Positions 55,713-64,000 of a stretch of 64,000 nt of DNA are shown in pieces. How positions within the stretch are numbered: position 1 is the first letter of the stretch; the number at the start of each line of letters is the position of its first letter. Source of the stretch: Akebia trifoliata (Eukaryota > Streptophyta > Magnoliopsida > Ranunculales > Lardizabalaceae); assembly GCA_017979445.1 (NCBI GenBank), contig CM030706.1:18896967-18960966 (forward strand), written 5' to 3'. The position numbers and the translations under genes were made by a program. Under the pieces are notes generated by a model that saw only the letters and a program-made list of their open reading frames with translations, was not told the origin of the DNA and made no database searches.

Positions 55713-58056
55713 TTACGGGCTAATATACCGAATTTCTTCCTTGAGTTGTATCCCAAACTTCCGATCGACCTTCTCTTTAACCAAGTCGATGAGTTCAAGC
55801 ATGTCTCTAGAAGTTGAGCAGTCAGAATTGATGAAGAAATTGGCGTGAATTTCGGAAACTTTTGCACCTCTCACTCTGAAACCTTTCAATCCAGCTTTCT
55901 CAATCAACTCTCCTGCTGAAATTCCCAAACCTGAAGGATTCCGAAAAACTGATCCGGCACTACGTTCCCTTATTGGCTGAGATAATCTCCTCCTGTAAAA
56001 TGAATTTGTATCCAAATCAGCTTCTCCCATGTGGAGAAATCACTAAGGTCTCGTTTGCGCAACTCTGCTTTCAACTGAATTGTTTTTATGGTTTTACTTA
56101 TCTTTGAATCATTTATATAAGGATTGTGATTGCGACATCAATTGTTTAGTGATATCGTTCAGGAATTGTTTGTTTGCGTCCAGAAGCTTCATAGCATTTG
56201 GAAAAAAATTGTTTTTGCATACGAGATTGTGTTTGACTGACCATAATCCCTTTATAGATGAAGAGTAAAGTATGTACAGCAGCATTTAGTAAATAAGTAA
56301 AATCAACATACATTTCATTCCAAACTTCCGTTCTTTCTTCTTTCCACCCAGATTCCCGAAAGTGTTTTTGATGTGTAGAAATCTAAATCCCGTCCCTTAG
56401 AAGCTGTGCCAAATGCAACGCAACTTAAGAAGGTAGTAGAAATAATTGATAATTACCTTTCCAAGTATGCTTGTAGTCGTTCCCTTGCCAATGCCAAAGG
56501 AGTCAGTCGGAATGTGACTGCAGTAATTGCTGCCAAGTCTTCCATATCTTGGAAGGATGATGTCCGATAGCCGAATATGAGATCGCTTCTGTTCAATGTT
56601 TGATGTTTTCCGTCAATGGTAGCTATCTCCACACTATCAATGGCATCTGATGTACCCTGTAAATGTGTTAAAACAAGAGTCTTGTATTGCTGTTGATGCA
56701 AAAAAAAAAAGCAAAAAAAAAAAAAACAATTCAAGCAAGTCTTCCCCTTAAAAACAGGAACTAGGGTTACCTGTCGATCAGCTCCAGCATTCATGTAAGC
56801 TGCTCCTCCTACAGTTCCTGGAATGCCACCAGCGAATTCAAGACCAGTGAATCCTTCATTGGAACAATGCACACCCAACCGATTGAATGGGTAACCACTA
56901 CTCACTCTGTAGATACCTGGTTCGATCTGCTCAACGAATTCAATTTGATTCAGAATTACACAACCATCGAACCCATAATCATCAAAGAGACAATTGGAGC
57001 CTTTGCCAACAATAAGAAATCTGATAGAATGCTCACAACAGTATCTGTAAACCCCAAAAAAGAAAACAGGTAAGAAGAAAATGAAGAACAAACTTGAGCT
57101 AAATCCAATCAAATTTGGAGCAAAAAGTGAACAAATGATGAATTACTCATTACTCAAAACATCCATCCATTGAATCATTCACATTAGATCAAGAAACTTA
57201 TCATCTTGGATAACAGAAATCCAGTGGGTTTTGATTGAACCTTGAATCAAGTAGGTGCAAGGGCTAAATCTAATTGAATTTTAGTGCAAAAGGTGAACAA
57301 AAGATTTACCACTCATTACTCAAAATCATAATAAACCCATTTGAGTCATATTCATTAAATTAAGGAAATTGACATCCCCTGATGGTAGAAAACCAATTGG
57401 GTATGATTGGAAATTTAATTGTTTTATGGCTGATGGCTAAAAATCAGAACAAAAGATGAAATATCCGTTACTCAAAATCTGAATATCTTATCAGCCCATT
57501 GAGCCATTTACATTATATTTAAGGAAATTGGCTTCACCTGATAGCAAAAATCAATTGGGTATGATTGAAAACATAGATCAGGTAGTTGCAAGGCTAATCT
57601 AATAGTTGTTTGGCCCCAAATGAGAGAACAAAAGATGAACTACCCATTACTCAAAATCAGTAAATCTTACCAACCCATTGAGCCATAGACATTAAATTAA
57701 GGAAATTGGCATCACCTGATAGCAGAAACCAATTGGGTCTGATTGGAAACTTGAATAAAGTAGTTACAAGGGCCTCCAATACCCCAAGTACTGAGATCAC
57801 TAAGAAGCTTCTTACCACGAACAAATCTCAACCCATTTAAATACTTTTCTTCTCCTTGTTCGTCTTTTTGTTCTTTGTGTTTGCAGTTGAGGGTGGTTGC
57901 CCTTGATGGTTCAAATCTCTTGAAATGATGTGGAAGACAGAAGGAGATGTGAGAATTGCTTCTAATATGAGTATATTCGAAGGCTTTCTGATTGGACTTA
58001 TTCTGGATGAAAAGAAGACATGAAGAGGAAGATTGTGTGTTTAGTTCTAAAACCAT
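55713..58056 (-). CDS. MURB: MurB-like UDP-MurNAc dehydrogenase, plastid (four exons)
   Basis: Exons on the minus strand: 58056-57716, 57044-56771, 56656-56457, 55992-55713. They join in frame with GT..AG introns to 364 residues. Bacterial MurB reduces UDP-N-acetylglucosamine enolpyruvate with FAD and NADPH in peptidoglycan synthesis. Plants keep nuclear homologues linked to plastids. An N-terminal extension of about 90 residues fits a transit peptide. The FAD-binding part shows STWGIGGPCNYF, VGKGSNCLFDD (126-136) and GLEFAGGIPGTVGGAAYMNAGA (181-202). Active-site landmarks are FGYRTS (Tyr235, Arg236), GSVFRNP (Ser286, the proton donor position) and VSEIHANFFIN (Glu319). All are present, so the enzyme should be active. 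Intron 1 (about 670 bp) contains four similar stretches around CTCAAAATC...CATTGAGCC. Confidence 0.92.
57045..57715 (-). repeat. Diverged tandem copies in MURB intron 1
   Basis: The words ATTACTCAAAATC, CCATTGAGCCAT, ATTAAATTAAGGAAATTG, CACCTGATAGCAGAAACCAATTGGGT and GAACAAAAGATGA recur about every 140-160 bp from 57120 to 57760. The last copy overlaps the end of exon 1. The intron therefore seems to have grown by tandem duplication starting from the exon 1 splice-donor region (CACCTGATAGCAG also occurs inside). Confidence 0.75.
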
Positions 58057-59127
58057 TCTGTTTCTCTTCTTTTTAAATTTGGTTGAACTTTGTTTCTGTT
58101 AACCTGTTCTCTGATTCTCTCTGATTGAGAGTGTATTTACTTCTCCAACGACACCCTTCATTTTTAGGTGAATATTTAATATACCCATGTTTTCAAACTT
58201 TTGGCATACCCCTTGACCTGGTTCTTCTTTGAAAGACTAATGAAAGTGACTTAAATACCCTCATCTTCAATCCCTCGACTTTCTCACTATAAATGACTAT
58301 CTTCAGCTTAGGGCAGAGGTTCGTATCCTGTTTTGGAGCTTTATTTTCTTCCTTCAACCTTTAAATATGAATAACAAGATAGGGTGTTCGGCGAAGTAGA
58401 AGATGATGGATTTTCAGGGAAGAAAAATCAATGAATTTTGGCATGAGGTTGAAGAAGATAGATTGAAGATGAGGTTGAATAGTGTCAATATAATTTAATT
58501 CAATATATTAAAGAAGATGATGATTTTTGCCGATAAAATATCTAGGATTTGGGGAAAAAGTTGAAGTGAGGACATTTAGGTCATTTTATTAATTTCCCCT
58601 AGTAGACAGATGAATGAGAGTATCTCATCAGTTTGAAAACCATGGGAAAAGACTTTGAAGCTAGTCGCCCCGCTTTGAAATTTCAGTAGAACCCTCTTCT
58701 TTGGATTACATGTGATGTATCAACGAAGTAACCCAAATATTGATGAAAAAGCAGGTATGCTAAATAAATACAAAATGCCACGTGTGATCTTGTGAAGAGG
58801 GTTTTGGACTCGAAACCTTGGGTATTTCAATGATTCCCATGGAAGTATGCCTTAAAAGTTAAAATACCCACTACCTTGTACAAAATATGTCATGTGGCAT
58901 ATCCTTTTTTCGTTCAACTCATATTGTTGACCAACCCTAGAGGATTTGCATCTAAAATTAAACTTGGTTAGTGCCATGTTGCCCCAAGTTTTAAATAGGG
59001 TGGCAATTGGGGTGGGTTGATGGGTAAACACAACCTCAATCCAAGTGGTAGAACCCTCAACTCGAGCTTAAGCTTCTAAAATTACATAGCTTGGGTTAGT
59101 CTGAGTAATGTAATTTTGAGCGGAGTG
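58057..59127. other. Upstream region of MURB, intergenic
   Basis: About 1 kb with no supported gene. It should contain the MURB promoter on the minus strand just above 58056, but no clear TATA box was identified. GAAGATGATGG-type purine stretches lie at 58390-58520. Confidence 0.4.
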
Positions 59128-59510
59128 TGTAACGTCTCAAGCCCAGAACTATACAACATAATCCGCTTTGGATCAAATTTCTTACAACTTTAAAATGCAT
59201 TGTGTCATAATAGGATTTGATTTGTCCTTATAGTCCAAGTTATGAACGTTCTTACGTCTAATGTGGGACAAATCACACTCCCCTTGCCATTACACCATGC
59301 AAAGTCACGGCTTAACTTCGACCCCTCGATTTCTGTAGCTTTTTACACATCTAGCCAATTGTGCATCAATGAGGCTATGACAATCTCCCCACCAAACATG
59401 AAGAGTTGTCTTCGACTCTATTACCAATTTGTCCCACCCTATAATTTGGGACCCACGACCTTGAATCCAAGGGAGAAATGAAATAAAGTCTACTAACCCT
59501 TCAGGAGCCA
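59128..59510 (+). repeat. LTR-like repeat beginning TGTAACGTCTCAAGCCC
   Basis: The start resembles a widespread plant repeat (TGTAACGNCCCAAGCCCA... followed by a NNCCGCTTTGG block and ATGTGGGACAAATCACACTCCCC). I read it as a solo LTR or a terminal piece of a small LTR element. No partner copy or target duplication was found. Confidence 0.4.
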
Positions 59511-59579
59511 ACTCGCCAGTTGAATCGGTTAGATATCACCTTAAAATAATTCACTCAACTATTTAACCTTAAAGGTTCA

Positions 59580-59795
59580 CTGGCAAGCTGAGCCTTGATA
59601 AGCTCCTTAGGAAGGTAGGTCAAGTGTTCAAAACCCTACAAAGCAATGAATTCCTCTGGGCTACCCTCTATGGTCCGGTTGACCCTCGACTTAACTATTT
59701 GCACATAGGACTTTTTGAGGGGGCGGTGTGTATGACTGTGGGATTAGTGGCACCTGAAGGATCGGGATTCCCATAATAAGTAAAAAAGAAAAAAG
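59580..59795 (+). mobile_element. tRNA-derived SINE (Au-like)
   Basis: The head CTGGCAAGCTGAGCCTTGAT with AAGCTC and GGTCAAGTGTTCAAAACCC resemble Pol III A and B boxes. The tail GTGTGTATGACTGTGGGATTAG matches the conserved 3' part of plant Au-type SINEs, and an A-rich run (59780-59800) follows. Target duplications are not clear. Confidence 0.55.
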
Positions 59796-59849
59796 AAAAA
59801 AAGGTACTCAACTATTCACAAATATGGACATATTCGACATGTTCTCAAT

Positions 59850-61356
59850 CAAAAAATTATATTTTACTCAAATTAAAAGAGTTTTTGATGGATCATACCT
59901 ATTCAAAGAGAGGACTCGATGACTTACCTAAGTAAAATATCTATTTATCAAAATCAATGTATTTTATGTTTGAAAAATAGAGAAAATTTTACTAATTTTT
60001 TTTCCCATTACTTATCTTATGATAAACTCTCTCCTTCTCACCGTGCATTTTCTATCGCAATATCTTCCATTACAAAATCAAAATTTTTCACTCAAGCTGA
60101 CAAAGATCCTAAATGGTGTAACGCCATGCCTACTGAGATTCAAGATTTGGGGTACAATAATACCTCAACTCTTCCTATTCGTTGTAAATGGATTTACAAA
60201 ATCAAGTACAACTTTGATGGCTCTATTGAAAGTTATAATCATCTAGAAGGCATGGACTATCATGAGACATTTGCATCGGGTGCGAAGTTTGTTAATGTAT
60301 GTTGCTTATTTGTCATTACTACTGTAAGAAATTGGCATTTGCATGAACTCGACATTCATAATTTTTTTTTCTCCACGGAGATCTTGATAAAGAGGTCCTA
60401 CATGACTATTCCACCTGACTTTGTACGTAAGGGGGAGACTAGGATGTGTCGCCTTAAGAAATCTTTGTATGGGCTCAAATAGGCTTAACAACGTGGTTTG
60501 CCAAGTTTTATACGACACTACTTGATGCTGGCTACACCCAATCAAAGATTGATTATTCTTTATTCACTCATTTTGTTGATTCCTCCATCACTACAATCCT
60601 TGTCTATGTTGATTACGTGACTGTCACTGGGAATGATATCAGCTCAATCAATAAACTCAAAGGCTTTCTCCATGATCGAATCAAAATTAAAGACCTTGGT
60701 CTCCTAAAATTTTTTCCTTGGCATTTAGGTAGCCCGTTCTCATCAGGGCATTTTTCTTTTTCAACAAAGTATGCTTCATAAATTTTTGAAGATTGTGGTT
60801 TCATTGGAGCAAGTCCTGCTAAATTTCCCAAGGAACAAAACTTGAATCTACTCATTCTCATGGAAATATTTTATTGGGTCCATCCAGTTATCATCATCTC
60901 ATATATCTCACGATCACACTGCCAGACATTATTTATCCACTACACATATTGAGTCAACTTATGCACACGTCACGTCAACCACATCTTGACACAACCCATA
61001 AGGTTATTCGTTATCTCAAACAAACACCTGGTCAAGGTATCTTAATTACTATCATCTTCTAGTTAATTGCAACTCCAAGCTTCTTGGGGTTCGGATTGGG
61101 CAAGCTACTATCATGGGATACTACATCATTTTAAGTGAATCTTCTATCTCATGGAATTCTAAAAAGCAATCTATTTTCTCCTACTCTTTTGCTAATATCA
61201 TGCCATGGCTACTAAATGTGAGATCACATGGCTCCTATACATCTTACATGATCTTGGCATACAACACTCCCAACTTGATGTACTATTTTGTGACAACAAG
61301 GCAGCCCTTCACATTGCTGCCAACCTTGTCTTTCATGAACAAACAAAGCACATTGA
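59850..61356 (+). pseudogene. Copia (Ale-like) pol remnant: RT and RNase H
   Basis: The open frame 59919-60482 contains YDKLSPSHRAFSIAISS, FTQADKDPKWCNAMPTEIQ, CKWIYKIKYNFDGSIE, GMDYHETFASGAKFV, WHLHELDIHNFFF and CRLKKSLYGLK, the N-terminal RT blocks of copia elements. After stops, further blocks are VDYV(D) near 60610 and LIYLTITLPDIIYPLHILSQ with RYLKQTPGQGIL (60895-61045). SISWNSKKQS follows near 61145 and [23 protein letters not shown] at 61300-61356. The sequence is broken by stops and frameshifts and ends abruptly where CACTACGTG begins. Integrase and LTRs were not seen. Confidence 0.85.
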
Positions 61357-61429
61357 CACTACGTGAAAATCCCTAATTTTAACCAAAAAAATTGTTGGGC
61401 CTAGCCCGTCAAATTTTGATACCCAAATT

Positions 61430-61625
61430 TCGTAGCCTTCGGACCATGTTTCCAATCTCATGCTCGATCTCATTCTCACTATCTCGATCTCATCTCGCTC
61501 TCCTTCTGTGTCTCTCTCTCACTATCTTTCTTTCTCTCTGTGTCTCTCTCACAATCATCGATCGATCGATCGACCTCTCCATACTTTCCCTCACAGTCTC
61601 TCTCTCTCGATCGACATCGCTCTAA
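61430..61625 (+). repeat. CT-rich low-complexity tract with (ATCG)n
   Basis: Runs of TCTCTCTC and TCTCACTATC with a short (ATCG)4 palindromic stretch (61558-61572). Overlapping Ser/Leu-rich frames come from this composition. Confidence 0.8.
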
Positions 61626-63261
61626 GGTTCTTAAGCCTCACACCCATGATTTACCTTCTCTCATTCAACTCGATCTCTCACTCGGCTCTCTGGTATGCTA
61701 TCTCTCAATCTCTAGGGTTTTTTGCACCTCACACATAGACTCAATCACCAAGTATGCATTTTCCCTTGTAAGAATCTAGAAATTGATACGAACTCTCCTT
61801 CATGTTGGATTTTTAGCTCTGGAAGCTCTAGCTAGGGCTAATTGGTATGAACTCTCCTTCCCTTTTCTCTCTGATTTGCATCTCTTGCATTTTATTTTTA
61901 TGTTTTTGATTTGATTTACTCTTCCAACGATCTGGTTTTATAGTTGATCTCTACACCTAATGATAAAGTTATCATTGTTTCAGATTTTTCTTTTAGATTT
62001 TTGAATTTTTGGAGGGGTTTGGTGCTTTTTTTTTTTGTTGTCTCTAGTTGTTAATATTGATGATTGTTCAGTTATGTTTAAGTGATTTTTGAGTTGTTGA
62101 TGGTGATTATCATGAATTTATGGATTTTAGCGGGTTTAGAACAGCGGTTCATGATTTTTTGAATTTTGGATACGCGATAACTATTATTTCCTTTTAATGG
62201 TTATAAAGTTATATAATAGAATACGTAGGCCTTTATGTGATCTAACATTTATTGTAAGTTTTCATATAAAAACTCTATATTTAGAAGGGTATAACTCTTA
62301 ACATATGGTTTATGTTTTGCATATCAAGAAAAGAAAATGAACAAAAGAGAAAGAAAATCTGAGTCGTCCCTGCGATTCCTTGGATAATTGGTGTTCAAGT
62401 TATTTATTACATGGCTGTAGTATAACTATCCAACATAGGTTCTAGATAATGATTTTTAGCCTCATTGAGGAGATGTCATTGTGCTTTGTACCAGTATTTT
62501 GATTCCCACCATAAATTTCTTTCTTTTTGTTTGGCAAAACATCTATGTTTATTTTTCTTTTATTATACATGTAGTTTCCTCTATATACATTTTAGATTCC
62601 CTTGCAACTATTTTTGTTTTGGTGTTAATAGATTGTAGCTTTGCTCTTTGATTGTGGATGATTTAGAGTGAGTAATTGAAAATGGGGAACTTCATGTTGG
62701 AGTGTCTTTGTTAGCTCCAGAAAGCTTAATGCAGGGGATGCATTTATTTTTCTCAGGTTTGTTATCTACTCCACACCCTACACTTCCTGTGGCACCAAAT
62801 TCCAATTCATGTCTGATATGGTGTTGTTTGTGGTTTTTAAAGGTGAAAATGGGAAAATGTCATCTCCACCGGAACCATATTCACTATCTATTATGAACCA
62901 AGGTTTGCATGTTATCTTGTTTCATTTCTTTTCTATCATTGAATTAAAATTTACATGATATCGAACCACGTAGCAGACCCCAAATTTTTTTTAAAAGACT
63001 TCGATGATATCTGACCATTTTTACAAGTGTCATGGAGTTGAAATTATCTGCTTGGCATGTACTTGTGATACTGAAATGTTTTCAATGTTGAAGTTACATT
63101 TGGTTAAGTCCATTTATTTACAATATAATCATGCAAGATTATTCTCTTTCAATTTGGATGGGGAGATGGTGCATCTATTTTTCTAGATGACACTCCATCT
63201 AGCTAATGATCTACTAATTGAGTATTGTCACTCTTTCATCTACCAGACCTAATGATTTACT

Positions 63262-63306
63262 AGTAAGGCTGCAGAAGCCTTGAAGAAACTTCAAAATGCA
63301 TACGAG
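63262..63306 (+). pseudogene. J-domain-like exon fragment
   Basis: SKAAEALKKLQNAYE followed by a GT donor resembles the third helix of a DnaJ domain (...AxEAFKKLxxAYEVL). It is only 15 residues long, so the match is suggestive. No other J-domain exon was found nearby. Confidence 0.3.
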
Positions 63307-63522
63307 GTACATTTTGTTGTCCACCTTTTAATCTTAGTCGGGTCTTTTCTTAAGTTCAGTTTGTCACCATTGAAACAATCTATTGTTGCAGTTGTGAAAC
63401 GACGTTGCTGTCATTGTGACATTAATAAAGCAGAACTTGAATGGAAGTAAGGAATTTGATCTCGATATATTTGTTGGAGGTTGTTGGAGTGCACCATGTG
63501 GGACTGCTTACATTTATTAAAG

Positions 63523-63667
63523 AAGTAGCTCAGATGAATGACTCTCGACTTAATGTTGGATTGGCATGCACTACTGCATTAGCTGGTGCAGCAGTGCTTA
63601 ACCATGCAGAAGTCATATCCTTTCTTAAGGACGATGTTGGCGAACGAATAATTGGTGTACGTGTCCA
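63523..63667 (+). pseudogene. SDP6-like glycerol-3-phosphate dehydrogenase exon fragment
   Basis: QMNDSRLNVGLACTTALAGA then AVLNHAEVISFLKDDVGERI and IGVRV match an internal exon of the plant FAD-dependent mitochondrial glycerol-3-phosphate dehydrogenase (SDP6; typically DGQMNDSRLNV...AGAAVLNHAEV). AGCTCAG before ATGAATGAC could be the splice acceptor. Preceding and following exons are not recognised, and a Tat LTR starts 110 bp downstream. The piece is open but isolated. It may be a captured fragment or the edge of a real gene split by transposons. Confidence 0.65.
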
Positions 63668-63777
63668 AAAAAAGACAATTTTTCAGGTACAATGGGCTCG
63701 TCACAATTTATTGTTATCAGCTAATAAAGTTTATTACTTGTTTTTTTATCACTATGCCCTTTTTTTCAGCATCGCGC

Positions 63778-64000
63778 TGAAAGCGCCCTCGATCCATGGA
63801 GTGCGCGAATCCGCTTTTCACCTTTGAGATTTGGGAGTCACCACCTAGTTATTACTATCTAGGAATCGAATATAGACTCGAAAAATAAACAAATAATTAA
63901 TCTGCTAAAAAAATAACTAAGTTCGGGGATCAAGTTACGGGGTTGGAAGGTGTTAGGCACCAACCCTGCTTGGCAAACGTCGATCTCTAATAATTCTCAA
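63778..64000 (-). mobile_element. Tat LTR, start only
   Basis: TGAAAGCGCCCTCGATCC... matches the first 220 bp of the element B LTRs at 9944 and 28979, including GGTTGGAAGGTGTTAGGCACCAACC. No PBS precedes it, so it is a 3' LTR or solo LTR. It runs off the window. Confidence 0.85.

Larger units (their letters stand above)
61357..63777. mobile_element. Probable CACTA element, left end and body
   Basis: CACTACGTGAAAATCCCTAATTTTAACC begins exactly where the copia RNase H frame breaks off, and it has the CACTA-type end (normally CACTACAAGAAAA...). TGA precedes it and would be the 3-bp target duplication. No second terminus occurs in the window, so the right end is unknown or the call is wrong. No transposase was seen. 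The body includes CT-rich tracts and short exon-like pieces. Confidence 0.5.

Noticed and set aside
56453..57112. 219-residue minus frame as a single exon of MURB
   Set aside because: It reads through the 114-bp intron 56657-56770. The splice borders and loss of similarity (FFFFCFFF stretch) show the intron.
61440..61780. Overlapping Ser/Leu-rich frames as a signal-peptide protein
   Set aside because: CT-rich low-complexity sequence, with no conserved domain in any frame.

Overview
The window is nuclear DNA of a flowering plant, most likely a eudicot. It carries intron-containing genes for plastid proteins, a nuclear copy of plastid DNA, and Ty3/gypsy (Tat/Ogre and Tekay) and Ty1/copia retrotransposons nested in one another. 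I cannot name the species. Roughly 47 kb of the left side and about 5 kb of the right side are transposon-derived. The only two genes that look intact lie between about 49.1 and 58.1 kb.

Left block (1-30.2 kb). A decayed Tekay-type gypsy element on the minus strand (tRNA-Met-like PBS, gag, protease, RT, RNase H; 5647-9943) is cut by two Tat elements of one family. Element A (plus strand, 3' LTR 4081-5646) ends in its pol. Element B (minus strand, 3' LTR 9944-11686, 5' LTR 28979-30205, tRNA-Arg PBS) lies in its LTR. B keeps only a gag remnant. It was later hit by two complete Tekay solo LTRs (12615-16070 and 24348-27814), each with a perfect 5-bp target duplication, and by a TIR transposon with an AT-rich tandem core (22711-24095). 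It also holds a gene-like segment of unknown origin.

Middle block (30.2-48.5 kb). A two-part plastid DNA insertion (inverted-repeat spacer joined to the psbB 3' end) abuts the 3' part of a copia element. That copia element is split by a 16-kb Tat element C (31487-47450) with both LTRs, PBS and PPT. C has lost nearly all of gag-pol except the integrase C-terminus. Between integrase and 3' LTR it carries two intron-containing transcription units on the opposite strand: one with a plant mobile domain, one DUF7745-like. Both are broken by stops or frameshifts.

Right block (48.5-64 kb). ABA4 (neoxanthin synthesis, six exons, plus strand) and a MurB-like plastid peptidoglycan gene (four exons, minus strand) converge with 232 bp between stop codons. 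Beyond MURB lie an LTR-like repeat, a tRNA-derived SINE and a decayed Ale-like copia. The copia is interrupted by what looks like a CACTA terminus, followed by short captured-looking exons (a J-domain-like piece and an SDP6-like piece). The start of another Tat LTR closes the window.

The most unusual structure is a set of short, near-perfect hairpins repeated in arrays inside element C and inside the Tekay LTRs. One of them shows an apparent compensatory stem change.
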